From: Desulfacinum infernum DSM 9756
GTDB lineage: Bacteria; Desulfobacterota; Syntrophobacteria; Syntrophobacterales; DSM-9756
Direction of reading: 5' to 3'
Assembly (NCBI RefSeq): GCF_900129305.1
Contig: NZ_FQVB01000038.1
Span: 1-33,982, forward strand
Length of the DNA: 33,982 nucleotides
Shown: positions 9,108-16,088 of the stretch, piece by piece
Layout of the letters: each line of letters begins with the position of its first letter
How positions within the stretch are numbered: position 1 is the stretch's first letter
Notes under the pieces: generated by a model
Told to the model about the DNA's origin: nothing
Seen by the model: only the letters and a program-made list of their open reading frames with translations
Databases searched by the model: none
Position numbers and translations under genes: made by a program

Positions 9108-9274
9108 GAGCCTGTCCGAGAATGGCAGATTTGCGCCGTTCAACGCCCATGTGTCATCCCCGCGAAGCTTGTCCCCGGCTTGAACGGGGAGCGGGGATCC
9201 AGAATTTCCAGTAAGTTATGGACTCCCGCTTGCGCGGGAGTGACGGGTGGCGGAGTTTTCGGACAGCCTCCTAG
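9104..9274. repeat. MITE-like element A with CTAG-bounded inverted ends
   Basis: The left end CTAGGAGCCTGTCCGA (9104-9119) is matched in inverse orientation by TCGGACAGCCTCCTAG (9259-9274) with one mismatch. The 171-bp interior holds two REP-like palindromes, the second being ACTCCCGCTTGCGCGGGAGT at about 9224-9243. There is no coding capacity. The TAG of the left CTAG is the stop codon of the hybrid kinase. A second complete copy with the same ends is at 18608-18827. It looks like a non-autonomous transposon-like repeat with target CTAG. Confidence 0.75.
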
Positions 9275-9284
9275 AGTTTATCCG

Positions 9285-9470
9285 AAACCGACAAGGGATC
9301 TGTCTTCTTTCTTACCCGTGGGGCTTCAGCCCTGCGGGAAGGGGCCATCCTAACCCAATTGGGGGACAGGCAACATCCGATGGCCATCCGACGTTCGGGG
9401 GGCCTCCGCAGCCCTAAAGGGCTGCGCTACGAGGAAAACGGGCCTCCTTGGCGTTTTCGGAGAAGTTTGC
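9285..9470. repeat. Repeat element B, homologous to interior of the 18.6-kb element
   Basis: This segment carries GGGGCTTCAGCCCTGCGGGA (about 9322-9341), CATCCGACGTTCGGG, GCAGCCCTAAAGGGCTGC (about 9408-9425; 8-bp stem) and GGCGTTTTCGG (about 9452-9462) in the same order and spacing as 18675-18815. The bounding CTAG ends are lacking on this copy. No gene is present. Confidence 0.7.
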
Positions 9471-9545
9471 AGAAGCCTGTCTGACCATAACCGATTGGCG
9501 CGGTTCAACACCCATTCGTCATCCCCGCGCAAGCAGGGATCCAAT
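9471..9545. repeat. Truncated copy of element A (A')
   Basis: AGAAGCCTGTCTGACCAT, then CGCGGTTCAACACCCATTCG and GTCATCCCCGCGCAAGC match the left part of element A (9106-9165) with scattered substitutions. It ends where the dctP terminator begins, so it has lost its right end. It shows that the 9.1-9.55 kb gap was built by at least three repeat insertions. Confidence 0.6.
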
Positions 9546-9547
9546 AC

Positions 9548-9574
9548 AAAAACCCCCGCCGAAGCGGGGGCTTT
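9548..9574 (-). terminator. Intrinsic terminator of dctP
   Basis: On the minus strand a 7-bp GC stem CCCCCGC/GCGGGGG with a TTCG tetraloop (positions 9570-9553) is followed by TTTTTG. It lies 46 bases downstream of the dctP stop. This is a textbook rho-independent terminator. Confidence 0.88.
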
Positions 9575-9620
9575 CCTATGCACGGAAGGAAGTCTAACCT
9601 GGTCGCCGCTAAGGGATGGG

Positions 9621-10706
9621 TCAGCCGATGGCGTTATAGTAAGCCCCCTCGGAAACCGTTCCCCAAGCGCCTACCTTGGCCTTGAAGGCCTTGAAGGCCT
9701 CGTGGACCTTGCGGGCCATGGGGTCCTTGTCGGCCTCCTCCTCGATGGTCTCGTCGGCAAGCTTTCGAAGCGCCTTCAAGACCTCATCGGGGAAGCGGAC
9801 CAGCTGGACCTTGTGTTCGTTGACCAGGGTCTGAAGAGCCGCCCCATTTTGGGATTCGAACTCGCATAGACTCCACAGGTTGGTCTCGGCCGCGGCGGCA
9901 TCGATCACGGCCTGCAGATCCTTGGGCAGGCTGTCGTAGGCCTTCTTGTTGAAGATCACCTCCAGGGTGGTGCCGGGTTCGTGCCAGCCCGGATAATAAT
10001 AGTACTTGGCCGCCTGATAGAATCCCATGCGCAGGTCGTGGAGCGGGCCCACCCACTCGGTGGCGTCGATCACGCCGCGTTCCAGCGAAGTGTAGATCTC
10101 CCCGCCCGCCAAGAGCACCACGGTGCCGCCCGCCTTGGCCACCACCTTGCCTCCCAGGCCGGGGATGCGCATCTTCAGGCCCTTGTAGTCGTCGATGGTG
10201 TTGATCTTCTTGTTGAACCAACCGCCCATCTGCACGCCGGTATTGCCCTGGGGTCGGGGCACCACGTTGAAGGGAGCGTAGACTTCTTCCCAAAGCTGAA
10301 GGCCGCCGCCCGAATAGAACCAGGCGTTGTTGCCCTGGGCGTTCAGGCCGAAGGGAACCGCCGAGAACCACTGGGCGGCCGGGGTCTTGCCGGCCCAGTA
10401 GTAGGAGGCACCGCTTCCGCATTCCACGGTACCCTGACTAACGGCATCGAAGGTGCCGAGAGGCGGGACCAGTTCGCCGCCCGCATAGACCTCGATCTTG
10501 ATACGCCCCTCGCTCATTTCCTCCACGCGCTTGGCAAAGCGCACCGCACCCGTCTGAAGCACCGGCAGTTCGGGCGGCCACGTGGTCACCATGCGCCATA
10601 GGTACGTCTTGCCTTTGGGCCACACGTAAGGGGCGTTCACCGTGGTGGCCGCTGCGGCCGCTGCCGTACCGACGCCCACCTTCTTCAGGAAGTTTCTTCT
10701 GTCCAT
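9621..10706 (-). CDS. dctP: TRAP transporter substrate-binding protein, TakP-like
   Basis: 361 residues with a Tat-type leader, MDRRNFLKKVGVGTAAAAAA, so the protein is exported folded to the periplasm. The mature part is a DctP-fold binding protein with the universal TRAP arginine in GLKMRIPG (R180). Q159, E217 and W218 (in ATEWVGP) fall where I recall the sodium/2-oxo-acid ligands of Rhodobacter sphaeroides TakP, with a constant offset of three, and the segment AAKYYYYPGWHEPG is typical of that subgroup. The likely ligand is thus a 2-oxo or 2-hydroxy acid; this is inference. AGGAGG six bases before the ATG supports the start. A strong terminator follows. The matching membrane subunits are probably DctQM at 12-13.9 kb, on the same strand but separated by a gene on the other strand. 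Confidence 0.92.
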   Translation of the reverse strand: MDRRNFLKKVGVGTAAAAAATTVNAPYVWPKGKTYLWRMVTTWPPELPVLQTGAVRFAKRVEEMSEGRIKIEVYAGGELVPPLGTFDAVSQGTVECGSGASYYWAGKTPAAQWFSAVPFGLNAQGNNAWFYSGGGLQLWEEVYAPFNVVPRPQGNTGVQMGGWFNKKINTIDDYKGLKMRIPGLGGKVVAKAGGTVVLLAGGEIYTSLERGVIDATEWVGPLHDLRMGFYQAAKYYYYPGWHEPGTTLEVIFNKKAYDSLPKDLQAVIDAAAAETNLWSLCEFESQNGAALQTLVNEHKVQLVRFPDEVLKALRKLADETIEEEADKDPMARKVHEAFKAFKAKVGAWGTVSEGAYYNAIG

Positions 10707-10950
10707 TCGTTCCTCCTCTTGCGTGGATCTTGGTTGGATAGGACCTCACATACCGTGAAGGGGTGCGACTCTTGGGACACGAGGATCCCCAAGGTCACGG
10801 TGACACCAAAATCACGACTAATTGACTTTGCCGCGGCACTCGTGTGGGGTTGGTCGCCTGTGTGAACGTGACAGACTGCACGGGAAGAGGCGAGTTCCGG
10901 GACGAGGATTCAGAGAACATGCCGAATGCCGCGTGAGTGAGCCTCTTATC

Positions 10951-10994
10951 TAGCACGGTTGTTTTGAAATGGCAAACGTTGTGCTATAAAGCAC
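10951..10994 (+). promoter_or_regulatory. Promoter/operator region of the second EamA-type gene
   Basis: Two overlapping signals are seen. TGGCAAACGTTGTGCT at 10970-10985 has GG and GC exactly ten bases apart and matches the sigma54 -24/-12 consensus at nine of its main positions. TATAAA at 10985-10990 could instead be a sigma70 -10 box behind a weak -35. In addition TAGCAC (10951-10956), GTGCTA (10981-10986) and AGCAC (10990-10994) form inverted repeats, including GTGCT-ATAA-AGCAC, a plausible operator. The start codon is 47 bases further on. Confidence 0.4.
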
Positions 10995-11041
10995 TATCTC
11001 TCGGGACTGCCCGTTTCTCGCAAACCGTAAAGGATAGATCC

Positions 11042-11983
11042 ATGGTTCGACTCGTCCTGTTGGGGCTGGCGGCCTCCGCCTTTTTCAGCGCCACCTTCAT
11101 CCTGAACCGATCCATGAGCCTGGGGGGCGGTCACTGGTTCTGGTCTGCATCCCTCCGGTACCTCTACATGATCGGCATCCTGACGTGCTGGATCACGGTG
11201 CGGCACGGTCCCGGTCGACTGAAAAACCTTTTCAGGCTCTTCGCCTCCCACCTCGTCTTCTGGTGTGTGGCGGGCGGCATCGGATTCGGCGTCTTCTATG
11301 CGGCCTTGTGCTTCGCCGCCGATCATGCCCCCGGTTGGGTGATCGCCGCCACGTGGCAGGCCACCATCCTGGCCACGCCCGTTGTCCTGGCGGCCTTCGG
11401 CCGCCGGGTTCCGGTCCGTGGGGTGCTCTTCGCCGTGGCCATCTTCCTGGGCATCGCCCTGGTCAACGCCGAACACGTGCAGCGGGGTCTGGGGCTTCGG
11501 GAGGCTCTCCTGGGCGTCCTCCCCGTTCTTGTGGCCGCCTTGGCCTATCCCACCGGGAACCAGATGCTCAACACGGCCTGCCACGGCGGTCGGGGGCGCA
11601 TACCGGCCCTTCGATCCCGGCTTTTGGAAGACGCTCCCAGCTGCGTCTTTCTCATGACCCTGGGATCCGTTCCCTTCTGGGTCGTCCTGGCCCTGTTCGT
11701 TCTCCCGCCGGCACCCGGGCCGACCCAGTGGTTGCAGACCGGCCTCGTGGCCCTTTCCTCCGGGGTCATCGCCACGTCCCTCTTCTACCACGCCCGCAAC
11801 GCCACCCACGCTCCCATGGCCATTGCGGCCGTGGACGCCACCCAGGCCGGCGAGGTGGTTTTCTCGCTCCTGGGAGAGATCGTCTTCCTTGCCGGAGCCT
11901 GGCCGGATCTTCTGGGCGGGCTGGGCCTGGTTCTCATCGTAGCCGGCCTGGTGGGTTACTGCCTTTCGGGAAGGCAGGCGTAG
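11042..11983 (+). CDS. EamA-like multidrug-resistance efflux transporter family protein
   Basis: 313 residues from ATG 11042, preceded by AAAGGAT at good distance; an in-frame upstream TTG/GTG extension (to 10937) lacks family similarity. The protein has about ten membrane segments. RSMSLGGGHWFWSASLRYLYM near the start and VIATSLFYHARNATHAPMAI with DATQAGEVVFSLLGEI near the end are characteristic of the PF13536-type branch of the DMT superfamily (annotated as multidrug resistance efflux transporters). It sits on the plus strand between dctP and dctQM, both on the minus strand. Its stop TAG forms the first bases of a palindromic repeat. Substrate unknown. Confidence 0.83.
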   Translation: MVRLVLLGLAASAFFSATFILNRSMSLGGGHWFWSASLRYLYMIGILTCWITVRHGPGRLKNLFRLFASHLVFWCVAGGIGFGVFYAALCFAADHAPGWVIAATWQATILATPVVLAAFGRRVPVRGVLFAVAIFLGIALVNAEHVQRGLGLREALLGVLPVLVAALAYPTGNQMLNTACHGGRGRIPALRSRLLEDAPSCVFLMTLGSVPFWVVLALFVLPPAPGPTQWLQTGLVALSSGVIATSLFYHARNATHAPMAIAAVDATQAGEVVFSLLGEIVFLAGAWPDLLGGLGLVLIVAGLVGYCLSGRQA

Positions 11984-12006
11984 GGGCGAATGGCCATTCG
12001 CCCCCA
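11980..12006. terminator. Palindromic repeat acting as terminator between convergent genes
   Basis: Arms GGGGCGAATGG (11983-11993) and CCATTCGCCCC (11994-12004) form a perfect palindrome without loop, within GTAG...CCAC. It overlaps the TAG stop of the exporter gene and lies 41 bases from the end of dctM on the other strand. The GTAGGGGCG core also occurs at 24341-24349, so it is one copy of an interspersed repeat that could end both convergent transcripts. Confidence 0.55.
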
Positions 12007-12044
12007 CGTTTCCAGGTGCCGGAGGCGCCGCCGCGGTTCGATTC

Positions 12045-13367
12045 TCAGGATCCGAAGACCACCCTGGGGAGCCAGGTGGCGAAGGACGGAAAGAAGACCA
12101 GGGTCAGCAACCCCATTAGCTGCAGGATCACAAAGGGAATGATCCCGCGGTAGATGTGGCCGGTGGTGATCTCCGGGGGCGCCACCCCCTTGAGGTAGAA
12201 GAGCGAGAATCCAAAGGGCGGCGTCATGAAGGACGTCTGGAGATTCACGGCGAAGAGGATGGCGAACCAGAGGGGATCGAAGCCCATGTCTTTCATGATA
12301 GGCGCCAGCACCGGGATGTGGATGAAGGTGATCTCGATGAAGTCCAGGAAGAATCCGATCACGAAGACGATGGTCATGCAGATGAAGAGCACGCCCCACT
12401 TGCCGTAGGGGATGTGCTCGATGTAGCTGCGCACCCAGTGGTCGCCGCCGAGTCCGCGGAAGACGAGACCGAAGGCGCCGGCGCCCACCAGGATGATGAA
12501 GACCATACAAGTGAGGCGCGTGGTGGTTTGCATGACTTGGGCCAGAATCTCCATGTTGAACCGCTTGTTGGCGGCGGCCAGGACCATGGAGCCCGTTGCG
12601 CCCACGGCGGCGGCTTCCGTGGGGGAGGCGATGCCGGCGAAGATGGACCCCAGCACGCTCACCATGAGAAAGAGCGGGGGGACCAGGGCCCGCATTACGC
12701 GCCTGAAGAGACCGGCTTCCAGGATCTGGTCCCATTCTTCCCTGGGGATCAGGGGGGCCCACTTCGGTTTGATCCGTGCGATCACGGTGATGTAGATGAT
12801 GTAAAGAACCACCAGCACCAGGCCTGGGATGACGGCGCCGATGAAAAGATCCCCCACCGACACGCCGATGATGTCTCCCAGGAGAACCAGAACGATGCTG
12901 GGCGGGATGATCTGCCCCAGGGTCCCCGAAGCGGAGATGGTGCCCGTGGCCAGTTCGGGCTGGTAACCCCGCCGCAACATGGTGGGAAGGCTCAGCAGTC
13001 CCATGGTGACCACCGTGGCGCCCACGATACCCGTGGAGGCGCCCAGCAGGGCCCCTACCACCACCACCGAGATGGCCAGCCCACCCCGCATGCGCCCGAA
13101 AAGGAGCGCCATGGTTTCCAAAAGCTCCTCGGCGATCCCGCTCCGTTCCAGCATCACCCCCATGAAGACGAAAAGGGGCACGGCCAAAAGCGTGAAATTG
13201 GTCATCACACCCCAGATCCGCAGGGGCAGCAGGTTGAAGAAGTCCCATCCGAAGCCGATCAGGCCGAAGCACAGGGCGGTTCCCAGCAGGGTGAAGGCCA
13301 CGGGAAAGCCGAACATGAGGAGGATGGTGAGGACAAGAAACATGATTCCGGGAAGGGATTCCATCAT
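12045..13367 (-). CDS. dctM: TRAP transporter large permease subunit
   Basis: 440 residues with about twelve membrane segments. Family hallmarks include GFPVAFTLLGTAL near the N-terminus, GALLGASTGIVGATVVTMGL, SGTLGQIIPPSIVLVLLGD, FAGIASPTEAAAVGATGS and PPFGFSLFYLKGVAPPEIT. DctM forms the sodium-coupled translocation path of TRAP transporters. Its ATG overlaps the TGA of dctQ (TGATG), implying translational coupling, with AAGGAGG ten bases upstream. It most likely works with the TakP-like binding protein at 9.6-10.7 kb. Confidence 0.95.
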   Translation of the reverse strand: MMESLPGIMFLVLTILLMFGFPVAFTLLGTALCFGLIGFGWDFFNLLPLRIWGVMTNFTLLAVPLFVFMGVMLERSGIAEELLETMALLFGRMRGGLAISVVVVGALLGASTGIVGATVVTMGLLSLPTMLRRGYQPELATGTISASGTLGQIIPPSIVLVLLGDIIGVSVGDLFIGAVIPGLVLVVLYIIYITVIARIKPKWAPLIPREEWDQILEAGLFRRVMRALVPPLFLMVSVLGSIFAGIASPTEAAAVGATGSMVLAAANKRFNMEILAQVMQTTTRLTCMVFIILVGAGAFGLVFRGLGGDHWVRSYIEHIPYGKWGVLFICMTIVFVIGFFLDFIEITFIHIPVLAPIMKDMGFDPLWFAILFAVNLQTSFMTPPFGFSLFYLKGVAPPEITTGHIYRGIIPFVILQLMGLLTLVFFPSFATWLPRVVFGS

Positions 13368-13912
13368 CAGTGCGCGCCCTCCTTCCTTTCAGGACGGAAG
13401 TCCGATTCAATCCCTAAAATGACCATGAGGCTTCGAAGGGTCAGGGGAATCCCCTGCAGGGCCACCAGTGCGAAACCGATGGGGATCATGGCCTTCAGGA
13501 TGTAGCGTGCCGGCAGTCCTCCCGGGTCGGGGGAACCCTCGTTCACCGCCCAGGAATTCATGACGAACTGCCAGGAGGTGACGATGATGAGGTAACAACC
13601 GGGAAAGAGCGCCAGGAGGGCGCCGAGGAAGTTGATCCAGGCCTGGGTCTTCTTGCTGAAGCGTTGGTAGAAGACGTCCACGCGCACGTGGTCGTCGTAG
13701 AGCAGGGTGTAGCCGGCACCGATGAGAAAGAGCACACCGAAAAGGTGCCATTCCAGCTCCTGGACGAACACGAACGTGATCTTGAAAAGATAGCGCATGA
13801 TCACGTCCACGGTGACCACCAGCACCATGAGGAGCGCCACCCAGGAGACTCCCCGGCCCACGGCCCGGTTCACGGAATCCAGTCTGTCACAAAACCTGCT
13901 TATCCAGTGCAT
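13367..13912 (-). CDS. dctQ: TRAP transporter small permease subunit
   Basis: 181 residues with four membrane segments, as usual for DctQ. VDVIMRYLFKITFVFVQELE, then LIGAGYTLLYDDHVRVDVFY and the last helix IPIGFALVALQGIPL are typical. The small subunit scaffolds DctM. AAAGGAGG is present upstream but at 14 bases from the ATG, a long gap. The gene begins 33 bases after the end of ggt on the same strand and overlaps dctM, so ggt-dctQ-dctM looks like one operon. Confidence 0.92.
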   Translation of the reverse strand: MHWISRFCDRLDSVNRAVGRGVSWVALLMVLVVTVDVIMRYLFKITFVFVQELEWHLFGVLFLIGAGYTLLYDDHVRVDVFYQRFSKKTQAWINFLGALLALFPGCYLIIVTSWQFVMNSWAVNEGSPDPGGLPARYILKAMIPIGFALVALQGIPLTLRSLMVILGIESDFRPERKEGAH

Positions 13913-13945
13913 GGGTTTTTCGTTGTCCTCCTTTCTCCAATGGGC

Positions 13946-15709
13946 TCAAAGAGCGAGGGCACAGGATGGAAAGACGGCGGCCCGGTGGCCCCTGGGATCG
14001 GCTCCCGCTTCCAGAAGGCCGTCGTCTTCCCGGGCCACGGCGCACACGAAGCCCAGAATCCAGGGCTCCGTAACCACCACCTTGTGGCCCCGCGCCAGCA
14101 GTTCGTCTCGCACCGCCTCCGGAATGCGCGATTCCACCCGGAGAACCCCCGGTTGCGCTTCATGAGGATGGAAGGTGCCCGGGAAGTGATCGGAACAGAC
14201 CTTGGGCGCTTCCAGGGCCTCCTGCATGTCCATGCCGAACACCACCCGGTTGAGGAAAAACTGGATGGTCCACTGGTCCTGCTGGTCTCCACCCATGGTG
14301 CCGAAGGCCATCCAGGGGCGGCCGTCCCGAAAAGCCAGGGACGGGGTCAGGGTGGTGCGGGGGCGCTTACCGGGAGCGGCGGCGTTGGGGTGGGCCGGAT
14401 CCAGATAAAAGGTCTGAAGGCGCGTTCCCAAGGGGAACCCGAGGGAAGGCACCACCTCGTTTCCGCAGATCCAGCCGCCGCTGGGCGTGAGGGCCGCCAG
14501 GTTGCCTTCCGCATCCGCCGCGGCCACATGGACCGTGCCGTATCCCCAGCTCTTCCAGACAAAGACCCTCTCGGGGTCCAAGAGGGGCCGCCCGGCGACC
14601 GGATCGCCCGGCCGGTGATGGGTGTCGGCCCTGCGCGGATCGATCAGGGCACGGCGCGTTTCGGCGTAAGCCGCGCTCAGCAGGGTGCCCAGGGGCACGT
14701 CCACAAACCGCGGATCGGCGTAATACTGCTCCCGGTCGGCGAAGGCGAGTTTGGCCGCTTCCGTCCAGGTATGGAGATAATCGGCGCTGTTGTGTCCCAT
14801 GGAGGGGAGGTCGAAGCCGTCCAGAAGGCGAAGCATCTGCAAAAAGACGGGGCCCTGGGACCAGGGGCCGCACTTGAAGACCCGGGTGTTTCGAAAATCC
14901 ACGAAGACCGGTTCTTCGAACAGGGTCTCATATCCGGCCAGATCGGCCATGGTGAGGAATCCGTCCCTTTCCTGGACGAATCGTTCCATTTCCCGGGCGA
15001 TGTCGCCGCGGTAGAAGGCGTCCCGGGCCGCCCGGATCCCCCGTACCCGGTCTTCCCCGTGCCCGGCGGCGGCATCCAGGAGGGCGTCCAGGACCTGACC
15101 ATAGGCGGTGTTGACCAAGCGCGATCCCACCGGAAGAGGTTGGTGATCGGCGGTCATATAGAGACGGGCGGTCTCCGTCCATCGCTCGGCGAAAAATCGG
15201 GCGTTTTCGCGGATGCCGAACTTGGGCATGTGGACCAGGCCCCGGTGCACGGGAAAGCCATCAAATGCCAACCGGCGGGCAGGCTGGAGAATTTCGGAGA
15301 GCGGAAGGCTCCCGAAGGGGGCCAGCATGTCCAGAAGCGCCGCCACGGCCGCCGGTGTTCCGGCCACCTCCGCCCCCTTGGGAGGCAGAAGATCCAGCCC
15401 CCTTTGGCGGTAGGCTTCCAGGGTCGCCCGCTTCGGGGCCTGCGTGTTGCCGTTGACCGAAAAGACCCGGTCCTGGGCTGCGGAATAAAGCAGCATGGGG
15501 CATTCGCCCCCGAGGGTGAACATGTGGGGATTCACCAGGCCTTCCACGAACGTGGCCGCCGCGGCGGCATCGAAGGCGTTACCCCCCTTCCTGAAAATTT
15601 CCACGGCGGCCTCAGCGGAAAGATAATGTTCCGTGGCCACCGCCCCTCCGAATCCCTGGACGGGATGCAGATGGGTCTTCTGAACCGATCCTGATCCGAA
15701 ATCGCGCAT
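13946..15709 (-). CDS. ggt: Gamma-glutamyltransferase family protein (Ntn hydrolase)
   Basis: 587 residues from ATG 15709, chosen for GAGGGGG just upstream and because similarity starts there. N-terminal family motifs are AVATEHYLSAEAAVEIFRKG and GGNAFDAAAAATFVEGLVNP. The autoprocessing nucleophile is Thr392 in YGTVHVAAADAEGN, followed by TPSGGW, then the oxyanion-loop segment FGTMGGDQQDQWTIQFFLN. The enzyme cleaves itself at this Thr and then hydrolyses or transfers gamma-glutamyl groups, for example from glutathione. No signal peptide is seen, unlike E. coli Ggt, so it is probably cytoplasmic, as in the YwrD-like branch. It is the first gene of an operon with dctQM, suggesting that the imported compound or its product is linked to gamma-glutamyl metabolism; that link is inference. 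Confidence 0.9.
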   Translation of the reverse strand: MRDFGSGSVQKTHLHPVQGFGGAVATEHYLSAEAAVEIFRKGGNAFDAAAAATFVEGLVNPHMFTLGGECPMLLYSAAQDRVFSVNGNTQAPKRATLEAYRQRGLDLLPPKGAEVAGTPAAVAALLDMLAPFGSLPLSEILQPARRLAFDGFPVHRGLVHMPKFGIRENARFFAERWTETARLYMTADHQPLPVGSRLVNTAYGQVLDALLDAAAGHGEDRVRGIRAARDAFYRGDIAREMERFVQERDGFLTMADLAGYETLFEEPVFVDFRNTRVFKCGPWSQGPVFLQMLRLLDGFDLPSMGHNSADYLHTWTEAAKLAFADREQYYADPRFVDVPLGTLLSAAYAETRRALIDPRRADTHHRPGDPVAGRPLLDPERVFVWKSWGYGTVHVAAADAEGNLAALTPSGGWICGNEVVPSLGFPLGTRLQTFYLDPAHPNAAAPGKRPRTTLTPSLAFRDGRPWMAFGTMGGDQQDQWTIQFFLNRVVFGMDMQEALEAPKVCSDHFPGTFHPHEAQPGVLRVESRIPEAVRDELLARGHKVVVTEPWILGFVCAVAREDDGLLEAGADPRGHRAAVFPSCALAL

Positions 15710-16088
15710 AACCCCCTCGCCGACCGAATATCGCCATTCGATCCCTACAAGAAAGTTCCCTGGATCCCTGCGGGAGGATGGGGAGTAGGGGACCACCGTT
15801 CCCCAAGACGCGTCACGGGGTGAATAGCTGAGAGCGGGAGCCTGAAGATTGTTCTTCCGTGGCTGCTGATCGTGCGGAATGCGGGTCACCCCGGAGCTCG
15901 TTTCGCGTCCGGCGGGCAGGGTGTTCGGGCCGGCCCTGCACCGTCCTCTCTAAATAATGGAGTCTCCTGGAAAATTCAAGAGTGGACTCGCTGCGTTTCC
16001 TGGCGTATAGATGCGCTTTTGGGACCTTCGGGCGGCCAACCGGCCGTCCCCGCTTGAAAATCACACCAAGACGGTAGGGTAAAGGCGA
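15710..16088. other. 379-bp divergent intergenic region (ggt / BASS)
   Basis: It must hold the promoters of the ggt-dctQM and BASS-hutH operons. I see no strong promoter; the best guess for the plus strand is TTGAAA at about 16054 with a poor -10. Short inverted repeats such as GGCGGCCAACCGGCCGTC occur near 16031. No small gene is evident. Confidence 0.4.

Noticed and set aside
9105-9130. Programmed read-through of the kinase TAG into the repeat element
   Set aside because: The frame beyond the stop has no conserved coding sequence and the same repeat end follows an unrelated gene.
7008-9143. Long open frame on the minus strand opposite the hybrid kinase (711 codons)
   Set aside because: His/Gln/Pro/Arg-rich product without domain; the kinase on the plus strand has all motifs.
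10937-11041. N-terminal extension of the second EamA-type exporter
   Set aside because: The 35 added residues lack membrane or family similarity and would overlap the promoter signals; ATG 11042 has a good ribosome site.
12156-13505. Long open frame on the plus strand opposite dctM and dctQ (449 codons)
   Set aside because: Its product is a low-complexity chain rich in Asp, Glu, His, Gly and Gln without any domain, and the opposite strand encodes clear TRAP permeases. It is an effect of high GC at third positions.
13664-15694. Long open frame on the plus strand opposite ggt (676 codons)
   Set aside because: No recognisable motif, while the minus strand carries a complete gamma-glutamyltransferase with catalytic Thr.
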